This document shows, one piece after another, positions 1-11,089 of a stretch of DNA of 64,000 bases. The stretch's first letter is position 1, and each line of letters opens with the position of its first letter. The notes under the pieces were generated by a model, which was not told the origin of the DNA, made no database searches, and saw only the letters and a program-made list of their open reading frames with translations. The translations under genes and the position numbers were made by a program. Source of the stretch: Plumapathes pennacea (taxonomy: Eukaryota; Cnidaria; Anthozoa; Antipatharia; Myriopathidae); assembly GCA_964036295.1 (NCBI GenBank), contig OZ038462.1, positions 29,784,855 through 29,848,854 of the forward strand, read 5' to 3'.

Positions 1-1070
1 GCCCATCTCATTAGGTCAATAAAATGTTCCCCCTCTAAGTAGCAAAAACTACTGAGGGGGGAGGGGCATGAAGTGTTATCCATATAAAAGCCGCCGTGGT
101 ACAGGTCCTGTGAAAACTTTTGTCTTTTATTATCTACTTAACACAAAGAATGCACAGAGAGATTTTCAGTAAAGGGTTTCCGTGCTAATGTTATAACTTG
201 GCGAAAGAATGTCAGAAGCTAAATTACCTCTCCAGGAGGGGTTTTCTAAATATAATTGGCTCTCTCGCACGTGGAGAATCAAGGCATTATTTAATGGCAG
301 CTGCGAGTGTTGCCGATTCTTTGGTTGTATGTGGAAATTTGCTCCCCCTTCAGCCCCTGGCTGACATATCCAGTAGTTCCTGGCAAACAGGCGACACAGA
401 TTCACATTTGGAGTGACATTTCTGGACACATTTGCGAATATACGCTCCGCTCACAAAAGAAGAAACACAGCACAGGCAGCCCATGCTCCGGGAGTCTGTC
501 TGTCTGTCACAACTCTGAGTGCGATTTTACTGATAAAATAAAATTACGAAAACTATCACGCTTTTACGTCTACTAATTGTGTCCTGGATCTCTTTTGAAC
601 GCTTTGGAGCCGTTTTAGAGCTAAAATAAAGAAGTTTTAAACTATGCTCTTTCGCCCGCAGAAATTTACAGAACGACTTCAAATATTTTGGCAATCTATA
701 CTTTGCTCCTTTTATGTCGATCAGCTCAAATTAATCATATAATAAACTGTCATGTTTGTGCATTTGTGTTTGGTTATGCATAGTACGTAGTTGGCACAGT
801 TTATAACCCCGATCAAACGGTGATAATATTCGACGATAGTTCGAACTCTCACCCCCGTTTCAACACGAACTATCATAGACTATCATCAACTAGCAAATAG
901 CTTCACGTACGCTTTGCGGACCTATGTTTCGCAATGTTTGCAGTGCTGCAACGCGTTGCACAACACAATGGAAAGTAGAATTTTCGTACTGTATAAGGAC
1001 TGCTCTATACAGTGTATTTTGAAGACGTAAACAATTATAGTGTTTTGGGTTTTGTTTCCTTTGCTTGAAA
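1..1070. other. Intergenic, no supported gene
   Basis: No ORF here has recognisable domains or splice context. The segment at about 955-1070 is a dispersed repeat: it matches 26516-26640 closely. The short string at 473-484 resembles the terminus of the MITE at 1071-1541. Confidence 0.5.
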
Positions 1071-1541
1071 CACAGGCAGCCCACAAGGTGTTACTAAGTC
1101 ACGCCTGATCGGTCAAGGTCTGATGACGTCACGGCCGATCAGTTAATAAGGATTTGTATGGGGAGATTTTCAAATCACATTTTATGCGTGAAAATAAAAA
1201 AATCTTTCTCCTGAAATTGGTCAGATAACATTACGAGTCCTTATTTACCGCTTAAGGTGACTTTCGAGGCGATTTGGCGCTGATTTAGTGATTCTTTTTT
1301 AATCACCACAAAAAACAAAATCGCTAAATCGGCGCCAAATCGCCTCGAAAGGCACCTTAAACGGTAAATAAGAACTCGTAATGTTATCTGACGAACTTCA
1401 GGAGTAAGATTTTTTTATTTTTACGCATAAAATGTGATTTGAAAATCTCCCCATACAAATCCTTATTAACCGATCGGCCATGACGTCATCAGACCTTGAC
1501 CGATCAGGCGTGACTTAGTAACACCTTGTGGGCTGCCTGTG
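1071..1541. mobile_element. Long-palindrome MITE (foldback DNA transposon)
   Basis: The whole 471 bp is one imperfect palindrome: the left half (from CACAGGCAGCCC) returns as its reverse complement in the right half (to GGGCTGCCTGTG), with a short loop near 1290-1320. It is flanked by CTTGAAA on both sides (1064-1070 and 1542-1548), a 7-8 bp target duplication of the hAT size. A paralogous copy of the flanking sequence at 26516-26650 lacks the element and has a single target copy, so insertion is directly supported. There is no coding capacity. Superfamily assignment (hAT-like) is inferred from target-site length only. Confidence 0.85.
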
Positions 1542-1769
1542 CTTGAAAAGAGCAGGGGCGTAGCTACCATATACGCACATACGCACGGGCGTACAGCTGA
1601 AATCTGGAGAATATTTCTTAATCTGACAAAAATACAATTTTCTATTGCCTGAGACGTTTTTATCATTAAATTGGTTGATTTTGAATTGATTTCATATATT
1701 TTTTAGTATTATAGTGTACGTTACGCGAAAAAACGCATCCCATTCACGTATTCCTCCATCCAGACGTTA

Positions 1770-2610
1770 GGCCTGGTTCAAATGTCGCACCAGCGTCGTG
1801 TCGAACTCAATTGATCCATTAAGGTCGACACTTAGCGCGACTCTAGCTCGACGTTTGAATCAAACGTCGCGCCAGAGTCGGGTAGCACGACAGCCTGTGT
1901 CGCGCTACCCGTCTCTGGCGCGACGTTGATTCAAACGTCGAGCTACAGTCGCGCTAGTGTCGTGCTAATTGGGAATTAAGTTCGACATTGGCGCGATGTT
2001 TGATTCAAACATCGTGCTAAATTGGTTTCATAATGTGACCGTGAGCACTATCGCAGCCAATCTCGTACCCAGACTCTTCCGCTGTCTAACGGCACATGCT
2101 CGACGAAAACGAAAGACTCTGGAACAGACCGATTTTTAGGCGATCCTGATTGGTTATTTCAAACAATGCAACTACGACCGGAATATCAGCCGGAATTACC
2201 AGCGGGCAAACACGGCGGAGTATTTTTCACCGGGAACGATGAAGTTTGCAGGCACCCAGCTGATTGCATCTGCATCAGGAAGCGAATATAACCAGATACA
2301 GCAGTTAACTAGAGTGCAACTTGACCCAATGATGGCTTTGCAACCAAATTCTGGCCTTGTTGTACTTAAACGTCACATTCGCGATCGAGCGCTGTTTGAC
2401 AGCAATCGCTTCTCTGATTTTTAAACGAAGGAAGGATCCTTCTTGTCGGTACATTATGTCTTCAGGTAACTGTACGAGTCACGAGAGTATTTTACGGCCC
2501 GATGGAATTTAGAGCAACGTTTAAATCAGTTGTTGTGCCACAGTCGTGCTGCAGTTGAACTTAATATAATTGAGTTCGACACGACGCTGGCGCGACGTTT
2601 GAACCTGGCC
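1770..2610. mobile_element. PIF/Harbinger-like non-autonomous element
   Basis: Terminal inverted repeats begin GGCCTGGTTCAAA and end TTTGAACCTGGCC, extending over about 40 bp. They are flanked by direct TTA trinucleotides (1767-1769 and 2611-2613), the target duplication typical of PIF/Harbinger. The left 220 bp contains nested palindromes built from CGACGTTTGAATCAAACGTCG-type blocks. The centre (about 2040-2500) is unrelated sequence with a 61-codon ORF at 2239-2424 that has no recognisable domain. No DDE transposase is present, so mobility would depend on enzyme supplied in trans. Confidence 0.75.
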
Positions 2611-2613
2611 TTA

Positions 2614-3013
2614 TTTAATCTTTATCTGTGAAGGAGAGGTTACCCCGCCGTACGGCTTCAGAACTGAACGAAATTGCCTTTAACTGAGAATAGGAATTAG
2701 GGAATATGTAATGCGTGTGAAGTCAGAGTGAAGTCCAAGAGGTCTGAGGGTCCGAAGAAACTGCTAGAGAACGCCTTTAAAATCTCTGTGAGGTGAAAGA
2801 GCGTAATTACTTGCTTGTGTTTACACTTATTAAAAAGTGACACCGACCGCTAACATCACTGTGAATTTGTAATGGCTCGTTTTACTGAAGTATTTATTTA
2901 TTGAAATATCCCACGGAAAATGCAGGAAATGGCATTTCCGAGAGCCAAAATTTTAAAATTTTCGGGGGGAGCATGCCCCCAGACCCTCCTAGCGAGGAGC
3001 GCCTTCGGCGCTT
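2614..3013. other. Intergenic, nothing recognised
   Basis: No ORF or RNA gene is supported. A GC-rich stretch with CCTAGCGAGG and GCGCCTTCGGCGC hairpins lies just before the inverted-repeat arm that starts at 3014. Confidence 0.4.
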
Positions 3014-4369
3014 AAAGTGCACATAAGCCTTCAGAGGATACATTTTTATACGAAATTAGGAAGTAATCTAAGCAACTTATGCCCAAAAGAAAGCCTTTCC
3101 GAAGCGTTCTTATATTTTTTTCACGCGTTTGAAATCGATATAAAATCCAGGCCGCGCAAAGTAGGAGACTGGGACCTGTGACGTCAGAGGAGTGGCGCGT
3201 TTCGGCTCGGCACCTCTTCATAGCTCTTATTTATCAGGTTTGTCTACGTTTTTCTCGTCGTTTTCCCGTGTTTTTGGACTCATACGGCAATGGCGAGCTC
3301 TAGAAGCGATGAAGAAAGCGTTATATATGATATATGAATTATATTACATTGATTCCGCGTGTATACTGTACGATATCCACTATGAAGCCCAACCCGTGCG
3401 TTGATCGACAAGAGCTACTTGCTGATCAAAAATGGCATGAAGCGTGACAGAAAGGAAAGGGAGGGAAAAGAACAAGAACCATAACACTGCAAGATCGCTC
3501 GGAAGAAATTTTGGAGCCAGTAGTTGGTAAGCGTAAAATATATCCGAGTTTTGGATTTGTTTAAGTGGTACATCTGTAATTTCTTTTCTGTGTTTTACTC
3601 ATATTTTAGGTGTTCGTGTGGGAATTGCAATGTTGATGTGCTACGGCAGCATCGTCATTCACAAGCATTGAGATTCTGCGGATGTCTCGCGATAACTCTC
3701 GCTCGGGATTTCGACTGAGAGCAGTTGCGTAATTACTATAACCCCCTTCCCCACCCTACAGAAACAACGACTACGAAACTCCCTTTCCCGTTTCCAAATA
3801 CAAATGTGTTTCACAAACAATTTCCCCCTCAAACAACTTTCTACAGCCAACACCCCCCCCCCCCCCCCCCCCCACAGAGTGAAAGTTGCGTTTTCAAATT
3901 TATCCGGCGTAGTGTGGACGGGGCCTTATTGTCAATTCCATGCCGATCCGGGATTGATCGTCAGCTCCCATTTCACACGTTTGGCCTTGACAAACTGGAC
4001 CATTTTCTCTTTCGCTTCCTCGCTTCACCTCTTTGGTCATTCGGAAACTGAATCATATAAAATGAGAACCCTTGCTTATGATCTGGCTCCCTGGAGTAGC
4101 CTCCAACAACACATCTATAAGGCATTTCGGAGAAAAATCGGTAAAAACTCTGTTCGGACGAGTCGAGACGCCACAGCCCAGGCCCTTGATCGATCATCTT
4201 ACGCGGACAAAATCTAAACCGGAAGTCAAAATGGCGCTTTTTCGCATGTTTACCGGGCGAAAAAAAAAAAAAAAGAACGCTTCAGAAGGGCCTCCTTTTG
4301 GCATAAGTTGCTTAGATTACTTCCTAATTTCGTATAAAAATGTATCCTCTGAAGGCTTATGTGCACTTT
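3014..4369. repeat. Composite element bounded by inverted arms
   Basis: About 97 bp at 3014-3111 is repeated as its reverse complement at 4273-4369 (arm ends AAAGTGCAC and GTGCACTTT). The 1.2-kb interior holds a poly-C run (3848-3872), half of the GGCCCCGTCCACAC-type MITE (3878-3930, ending GGCC|TTA) and short ORFs without domains. It may be two opposed insertions of one repeat or a single foldback element; no clear target duplication is visible. Confidence 0.5.
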
Positions 4370-4487
4370 AAAATAGTCTCTTTGTGCGTACAGTTACAAA
4401 ATCGCTAGCTACGCCCCTGAAGAGCTATCAGCTAAACGGCTTTCAGGAACCGGTGAGTTTTGAGAAATTACATCAATTAATTTATTA

Positions 4488-5945
4488 TCCCCGAACGAAG
4501 TGAGGGAAATATTTACGACGCTTATGCATCATAGTCGGCTCATTTGAAGACTCCAAGCGCGTCGCCATCTCGAAATCTAATGTTCGTGTGTTTGTTTGTT
4601 TGTGTGTTTGTCCGATGCGACCTTTTTAGGCCAGGTGCCTAAGGCAATGTCCAAATAAGGCTATCGACTAGCGTCACCGCCATGTTTTTAAGAAAGATTT
4701 GAACAAAGCAACAATTGTACGTAACTGCGCTCACGAAAATGAATTTGAAAACTAGAAAACTTGAAACAGAACGGTCTCGCGAAGCTCGTCTTCAAAAGAG
4801 AAGGGAACAGGCACTTCAAGAGCAAAAGCGGACCGAAGAAAAGACTCCGCAGAGAAAACAGCGCATGAATGCCGATCGAAAGCGACATGAAGAGAAGCGG
4901 GTAACACAGACAACTCCGCAAAGAGAACAGCGCTTGAAAGCGAATCGAGACCTTCAGGAGAAAAAGCGGGCCGAAAAGACTCCGCAAAGACAACAGCGCA
5001 TGAATGCCGACCAAAAGCGACATGAACAGAAGCGGGTAACACAGACAACTCCGCAAAGGGAACAGCGCTTGAAAGCAAATCGGGAGCTTCAGACGCCGTT
5101 TTGTGTTAAACTCAGATACTTATTTAGAAAGGACAAGCAACAAAGGTTAGTCAGTGAAAATCGAACAATCACCGTGACAAATATATTCTATCCCGTATAG
5201 CTTGTAACTCGGTCACTTCAAGAATGTATTAAAATCTGTATGCTGATCATTTTCCTTCGAAGTATTGTTTTACTACGCTTCTGTCGCCAGTTTCGGCTAC
5301 CGTATTCGCTCAGAGCAATCGGAACTTGGAGCCTTGAATGATTTAGTCAGATGTCTTATTTTTCTGTAATCTGACACGCGGTGATTGCAGCGAGAATCGT
5401 TCACAAGCCCTTAGAAGTATTACTGGGTTTGAAGCCCGTGTATAATTTGAAGTAAACTGTTCAAGTTTTGCTTTGATTCTGGGAGAAATCTTGCTGTTTT
5501 GAGTGGGTTCACATGCAAAACAATTCGAGCCTATTAAATATGCATGCCTGAGTCTGGTGAATGCCTTCCAGAATAAAATCAGATCGCACAGGAAGCTATT
5601 TAATTGTACTGCCTATGAATTCAAAATTAGAAAATCAGTGTTCCTTTTTTACCAACTTCAAACTTTGAGTATTAAATTTTGAGAACGTGCTTGGCAGACT
5701 GTATGAATTAATTTGACGTGCCGACCGTGGGAAATACGTACTTCGTCACGCAATCGATTCTTTTTTCAACGCAAAAGTATGACACACCATTCTTTTTCTC
5801 CTTCCTTTGCGTGTAGCACTTGAGTTCGAAGAAAAGATTGAGTCGACATTTCGGTAAAACAAAGGCTACTCTTGTTGGGAGTTACCAAAGTAAAAGTCCC
5901 ATCAATGGCAGAGTGAGGGGGTATCTGCGATTATCGTATTTCTAG
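4488..5945 (+). mobile_element. Helitron-like element A
   Basis: The element starts TCCCCGAACGAAGTGAGG and ends ATCGTATTTCTAG. It sits exactly between an A (4487) and a T (5946), the insertion signature of Helitrons, whose ends are 5'-TC and CTRR-3'. Related copies with the same ends lie at 25985-27733 and, as a 3' fragment, near 6330-7371. It carries an ORF of charged repeats (4739-5200) of the kind seen in Helitron-associated proteins. No Rep/helicase is encoded, so it is non-autonomous. Classification rests on termini and ORF style. Confidence 0.55.
4739..5200 (+). CDS. Charged-repeat ORF inside Helitron-like element
   Basis: The ORF of about 150 codons is rich in Lys, Arg, Glu and Gln, with a 135-bp (45-residue) tandem unit present nearly twice (units start near 4843 and 4978). 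Each unit contains two TPQR.QR blocks separated by basic linkers. The composition predicts a highly charged helical or coiled-coil peptide. Similar 'TPEQR' repeats occur at the N-terminal side of Helitron-type proteins in invertebrates, so this is probably a remnant of the element's own gene rather than a host gene. Start codon uncertain (ATG at 4739 or upstream 4715); no splice evidence. Expression is unknown. Confidence 0.35.
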   Translation: MNLKTRKLETERSREARLQKRREQALQEQKRTEEKTPQRKQRMNADRKRHEEKRVTQTTPQREQRLKANRDLQEKKRAEKTPQRQQRMNADQKRHEQKRVTQTTPQREQRLKANRELQTPFCVKLRYLFRKDKQQRLVSENRTITVTNIFYPV

Positions 5946-6143
5946 TATACATACTGAGACATACTCACGAAAAAGCCATATCGTAAAATTTCGTACGCAA
6001 ATGAGTTCTAGCCAATGAGAGGCCGCGAACGACACTTTTCACACGTGAAAAAAATCGTTCGTCCAATCACAAGCTGCGAACGACGATTTTTCACTACTAT
6101 TAAAGGGTTTCCCGGTCCCGTGATAAATGTCTCAGTATGTATA
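5946..6143. mobile_element. MITE with 16-bp terminal inverted repeats
   Basis: The ends TATACATACTGAGACA and TGTCTCAGTATGTATA are perfect reverse complements. The element is about 198 bp, has no ORF, and has TA at both edges, so a Tc1/mariner-type TA target is plausible. It abuts the 3' end of Helitron-like element A. Confidence 0.65.
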
Positions 6144-6158
6144 TAATAAACAGAAAAC

Positions 6159-6299
6159 ATCATGGAAAGTGCTTTGTACAGTTTTTATTCACTCGTTGTT
6201 CCGTATCATAAAACTCACTCGCTCGCAAAGCCTCGCTCGTTCGTTTTATGATACTTCACAAACTCGTGAATAAAAACCGTACGCGCGCACTTTCCATGA
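6159..6299. repeat. Foldback repeat about 140 bp
   Basis: Opposed arms start CATGGAAAGTGC and end GCACTTTCCATG, with a second matched block (TATCATAAAAC / GTTTTATGATA) around a central loop of CGCTCG-type repeats. No coding capacity. Confidence 0.6.
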
Positions 6300-6329
6300 A
6301 GTAATCTCTATGTACAGTACGCTTATGCT

Positions 6330-7371
6330 ATCTTAAAGTCGTCTTATCATTATGGTATTTCAACAATCGCCATATATTTTGTCGTTTGATGCCCCGGGAA
6401 CTGTGATGAAGGCCAAGTAGGATTATATTGTATAAATCTTTTCTCTAGTTTTCAAAGCTATTTCAGAGTGCTTTCGTGCAAGATTGTATCAACCGAATCC
6501 TGACATATTTGCATATAAATTTCGCTGACAGTCTGACACATGCTGTGAAGTTTTCTCGCCGTGTTTGTTGACACACTGTATTTAAGAATGAAATGTAACC
6601 GGGTTGAAGGGCTTTTGCTTTCTGAAGGCTATTAAAGTAGAAAATACCCGGCCAGGGGCCACTGCTTTCCAAATTAAACAATTACAGTCTATTGTATATT
6701 ATTGCCTATGGGTGGCCGAATTTGCACGCTCAACACAATCGGACCTTGTAGTATTTAGTGACCGGGCTTGTTCGCTCAATACAATCGGACCTTTTTATTA
6801 TTTGGTGACTTGGTTTATTTTTTCTGTCAAAGAATGTAAAATCGTCAAACGCGGTTTGAAATGTTGTGTTCAAAATTGAATCCTTGCCAAAATTCACACG
6901 GTTCCGAGACTTTCGAAAGCGTGTAAAGCTTTGTCCTCACTAGCGCATAAGCATAAGCATAAGCATAAGAGAGCGACAGTGGCGACATAAGCATAAGGAA
7001 CGAACATGTTTATGCTTATGCTTATGCTTATGCGCTAGTGAGGACAAGGCTTAATGCTTATGCTTATGCTTATGCTTATGTTTATGTCGCTGCTGTCCTC
7101 ACTGGCTTGTGCGCGCCTTATGCTTATGCTTATGCTTATGCTTATGCGCTAGTGAAAACCAGCCTTAAGAGAGCGACAGTTTGATCCTTATGCTTAGTCC
7201 CAGCTGTCGCTCTCTTATTCTTTTTTTAGCGACCGACTGGTGACATCTCTACACAGCCGTGGTTTGCAAAAAAAATTTAAATAATCTCCGAATGGAAAAT
7301 AAACAAGAATCCCGCTTTCCGAAATACCACTATACAGAGCGAGGGGATATCTGGGATTATCGTATTTCTAG
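6330..7371 (+). mobile_element. 3' fragment of Helitron-like family (copy C)
   Basis: This stretch aligns with 26720-27733 over most of its length, including the shared terminal string ending ATCGTATTTCTAG before a T. It lacks the 5' TCCCC terminus. It is interrupted at about 6932-7205 by a CATAAG-hexamer foldback element that is absent from the related copy. Confidence 0.55.
6932..7205. repeat. (CATAAG)n foldback element
   Basis: Runs of GCATAA and its complement TTATGC form a palindrome: the left edge has CCTCACTAGCGCATAAGC and matching GCGCTAGTGAGGAC strings follow at about 7030-7045. Two further GCTTATG blocks follow (7060-7150). The related Helitron-like copy at 27280 lacks this segment, so it is an insertion or local expansion. 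Confidence 0.6.
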
Positions 7372-7862
7372 TTTAATGTTCCGTAATCCCCCCCTACAGT
7401 TACAGATCAAGTTATCCCTTAAATTCTGCTTGCATTACAAAATCTTTGGTGCATCGGTCTTGGGAATCGAGAGTTGTACAGTTTTGCCTTCCGTGCATGG
7501 ATTTTCGATTGTTTATAGCCGTTTTGTAAATTTCTCTAAAAGAGCAAACCAACCACGTCACATTTATATACACTTACTGAAAAAGCTGCCATAATAGGCA
7601 ATGTATATATGAGCAATTTTTTGCGTTAGGCCATTGTAAGTTAAACGTTTCGCCAAATATTTTATTGCCTCCCATTCTATTTAAATATATCCTGATAGCA
7701 TCAGGCAAAATCTTTCCCAAACATCACACGATGATTTTATGTTTGGCAAACACTAGTAGCAGCGGAAAACGGGGCACAGTGTTCGACTCGAATGGTCAGA
7801 AATATACATACATACATACATACATACATGATGCCTACTTTATTACAAAGTTTAACAGAGCT
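7372..7862. other. Intergenic or possible downstream exons of EGF gene
   Basis: A (ACAT)n microsatellite occurs at 7801-7829. Downstream minus-strand exons of the EGF gene should lie here or further left, but I could not identify one with confidence. Confidence 0.4.
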
Positions 7863-8109
7863 ACTTACTGCGTTTTTCTTCGCAGTTTACTCCAATAAAG
7901 GGAAATGGACAGTCGCACTTGTAGCGCTCTTCGTCGCCAGTCGGGGTGCATTTGCCTCCATTTTTACACGGTTTCAACTCTTCGCAAACTTTTTGACGGT
8001 CAACACAACGGGCGCTGATGCTAATAACTCTGGGTTTACATTGCTGGTCAGAAAGGACGGACACCACAAGGTAAATGATGCACAAAACTAAGACATTAAG
8101 CAGCGTCAT
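7863..8109 (-). CDS. Small secreted EGF-like domain protein, first coding exon
   Basis: Translation from the ATG at 8107-8109 gives a signal peptide (MTLLNVLVLCIIYLVVSVLS), a short Cys-containing linker, then an EGF-like domain with the pattern C..LKPCKNGGKC...Y.C.CPFPFIGVNC. An upstream in-frame ATG (8166) exists but would bury the signal peptide, so 8109 is preferred. The exon runs into a textbook donor (A|GTAAGT, about 7864-7869), so the gene continues to the left and the in-frame stop at 7861 is probably intronic. The domain predicts an extracellular protein; single-EGF secreted proteins in cnidarians include growth-factor-like and nematocyst-associated proteins. Which of these it is cannot be told here. 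Confidence 0.6.
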
Positions 8110-8169
8110 GACTTCGTGCAAGAGGTTTATACATCCAACTTGTTTGAAACATAAACCAAACCCCATCTG

Positions 8170-9250
8170 TTCAAAGGCGAAAAATATAGATTAGACGATT
8201 GACAGCATTGACGTCATTCGTCCTGATAGGCAGTCGTTGTTGTAGTAGTCGTTGTTTTTTAAGATAAGGTAATAAACATAAGTTAAAACATTACTGGTCA
8301 TCGGTATATCGTACAACATTTATTCTCGCTTTTTCGCTCTTGATCTGCGCTTTGGTTGTTTCAATTTAGTGTCCGGACTGTATGTCATTTTGATGCGCAT
8401 CATTTCTCGCAGCCAAAGAGTGACAAGTTCTTATCTTCACAGCTGTCCGTACCATGGTTTGCTGACGGCACTTGCACGTACCAAAACTCCAACGCAATAT
8501 TTAGAGCACGAACACTGTAAAAACTGATCAGTCAAAACAACCCCCAAAAAATTGGTTAAGAATGCATCTGAGAGAACCCATTTTATAGCTTTTATTTCAA
8601 CCTGTTTGTTTTGGTAACTTTGACCATTTTTTCAAGTTCATTCGACTATTCCTTACAGTTAAAACTACTGTTTGTAAATGGTTATAACTACTTTAAAATT
8701 GGTTACTTTAAACATTTATTTGTGGTTATGTGCATGCATCTGAGAGAACCTATTTTTAAAGGTCAAACGTAGTTCATTTTTACTAAAAAGAAATGGTTAA
8801 AAATTAATGGTTAATTTAACCTATTTAAACTGGTCACAACAACTTTATCAAACAGTACTTTCAACCCTCCTATTGTGGTCATATTGATCAAGACAACTCA
8901 TTCAAATCATGCACTTTATTCACAAACACATAAACAAGGCCCTTTTAGTTATATAAAAAATATAAACATTCATTCAAACCATAAAAATCTCTACAATAAT
9001 ATCTAATGATAACAGTAGCAAGACATTTGAAGTGAATATTACAGTAAATGCCAGCCATACAAGCCTACAAGAAAGTTCCAAAAAAAAAAAACATTCTTAT
9101 ATCTTCTTGCTTGCAGGATATGGCATTGAGTCATATACAAAATTGTCAATGACATAATAACTTTCACACTAATTAAATGTGGACCAGGTAAATTTAATTC
9201 ACCTGACTCAAAAATGTCAACAGAAATTAGCATAAATGAACAAGTCTTAT
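8170..9250. other. Intergenic, AT-rich
   Basis: No gene is supported. A string TGCATCTGAGAGAACC is repeated near 8562 and 8734, within an AT-rich repeat with TGGTTA-type motifs. Confidence 0.4.
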
Positions 9251-9494
9251 CACAGGCAGCCCACAAGGTGTTACTAAGTCACGCCTGATCGGTCAAGGTC
9301 TGATGACGTCACGGCCGATCGGTTAATAAGGATTTGTATGGGGAGATTTTCAAATCACATTTTATGTGTGAAAATAGAACAATCTTTCTCCTAAAATTCG
9401 TCAAATAACATTACGAGTCCTTATTTACCGTTTAAGATGACTTTCGAGGCGATTTGGCGCCGATTTAGCGATTTTTTTTTTTGTGCTGCCTGTG
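9251..9494. mobile_element. Half copy of the 1071-1541 palindromic MITE
   Basis: This matches the left arm of the element at 1071-1541 almost throughout, then jumps after a poly-T to the terminal GCTGCCTGTG. It therefore keeps both terminal repeats but has lost most of one palindrome arm. Confidence 0.8.
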
Positions 9495-9548
9495 TATGTA
9501 CTGATATTTTGGGAAGGCAGGAGGGTGTCTAGAAAACTCAGACCTCAG

Positions 9549-9905
9549 ACCTCAGACCTCAGATCTGGAAAACTCAGACCCCCCAAAATACGCTAAATGA
9601 TTCGACCATTCCTTCTCGTAATTACTTTAATCGGAAGCTGCTCGAGCGAGACATCAAACAATGCGGTATTTTTAGCCATTTCGCAAACATTCGGCAGGGT
9701 CTGAGTTTTCCAGATCTGGAAAACTCAGACCCCCCCAAATACGCGAAACGATTCGACCATTCCTTCTCGTGATTACTTTAATCGAAAGCTGCTCGAGCGA
9801 GACATCAAACAATGCGGTATTTTTAGCCATTTCGTAAACATTCGGCAGGGTCTGAGTTTTCCAGATCTGGAAAACTAAGACCCCCCAAAATACGCGAAAC
9901 GATTT
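9549..9905. repeat. 151-bp tandem repeat with palindromic junctions
   Basis: About 2.4 copies of a 151-bp unit: the AGATCTGG core recurs at 9561, 9712 and 9863. The last two junctions carry a perfect 28-bp palindrome centred on AGATCT (CTGAGTTTTCC and its complement on each side). Short GACCTCA repeats precede the array. Confidence 0.8.
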
Positions 9906-11089
9906 GACCATGCAGGAAGCCAAATGCCTAAAATCCCCGACTCGCTCTTACATAATCGCCGATTTCTCCCCGAAATCATCGCTTAAACGCCATCCGGCTC
10001 CGGCACAGAACAGAACGATGACTAGACTTCTCAGACACATCGACATGCAGCCGATAAACGCTGTTTCTCCATGCGAAAATACTAGCGAAAGCTCGGCAAC
10101 TTCGATTCCTAGATCATCGGACAGTTATGCATGGACCAGAAAAAAACCGTTGGCGTCAATTTGAACCCCCACCACCCCTCCCATTAATGTTGAGCACAGC
10201 TGTACTGTATCAACAATTTCTTTTTTATTAGTGCTTCAACAGTAATTCCTCGCACATATGCCACAACCATTTTTTTTTTTCTAATCACTATATTTATACA
10301 TATTCTTGCAATCATAAATCCACATATTTATACATCTGAATATTCCACATAAAAGCACACAACGCTTTGACTTACCAACACAATTTTCCAAAACAGGTCA
10401 CCCAGGGTAATACTTCACCAACTCTTGTACAAAAAGCTAGTGTCATGTAGGAAAAGATTTCTGAAGAATAATAATGATGATAACAATATTGGGTATTTCA
10501 CTGCTGAGAAGAAACAACAGAATTGACAAAATACTTATAAACTTGTTAAATATGTATCTTCTACATGTATTCTTTGGTTTCTACATTACTTTTCTTGACT
10601 TAGCACCTTGTAATGTTCTACAGTAGCAGTTGAACACATGTCATGTATTCAAAATGAAGCTGGATTATCAGCAATGAGCACCTGGCAAGGCTAGCATAAG
10701 AGATAGCCTCAGCCAGGCATCTGTCCGAAGGCAAACACTTACGTCTTGCCTAGACAAATCAGTGGCCCTTGTTGACAATACAATTTCATCCAAATACATG
10801 AAGTGCACAGCCACAGTGTACAGGAATTCTAAAAGCCACTCAAAGTTCTCCGGTTAGAACAGTCAAAGAACAGTCAACAGTATAAATATTATACCATATC
10901 AGTTGATCACTTGCAATGAAATTAAGAGTACTCACCGTTTTTTATACTATTCCAATCCACATTTCATAATTCTGAATTGACACCCACCAAAACCATGTGA
11001 GCCAAAATTAAATAATTTACTGTCAGCGGTCATGACGTCAAGTCTAAGCAACATGGCGGTAGAGGCGCCCCGGTCTCAGAATCATTGTC
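9906..11089. other. Intergenic, no supported gene
   Basis: A + strand ORF at 9904-10164 has no recognisable domain and no splice context. The rest is AT-rich with nothing I can name. Confidence 0.4.

Noticed and set aside
2239..2424. 61-codon ORF in the Harbinger-like element
   Set aside because: No domain recognised and it is too short to be a transposase; mentioned only as part of the element.
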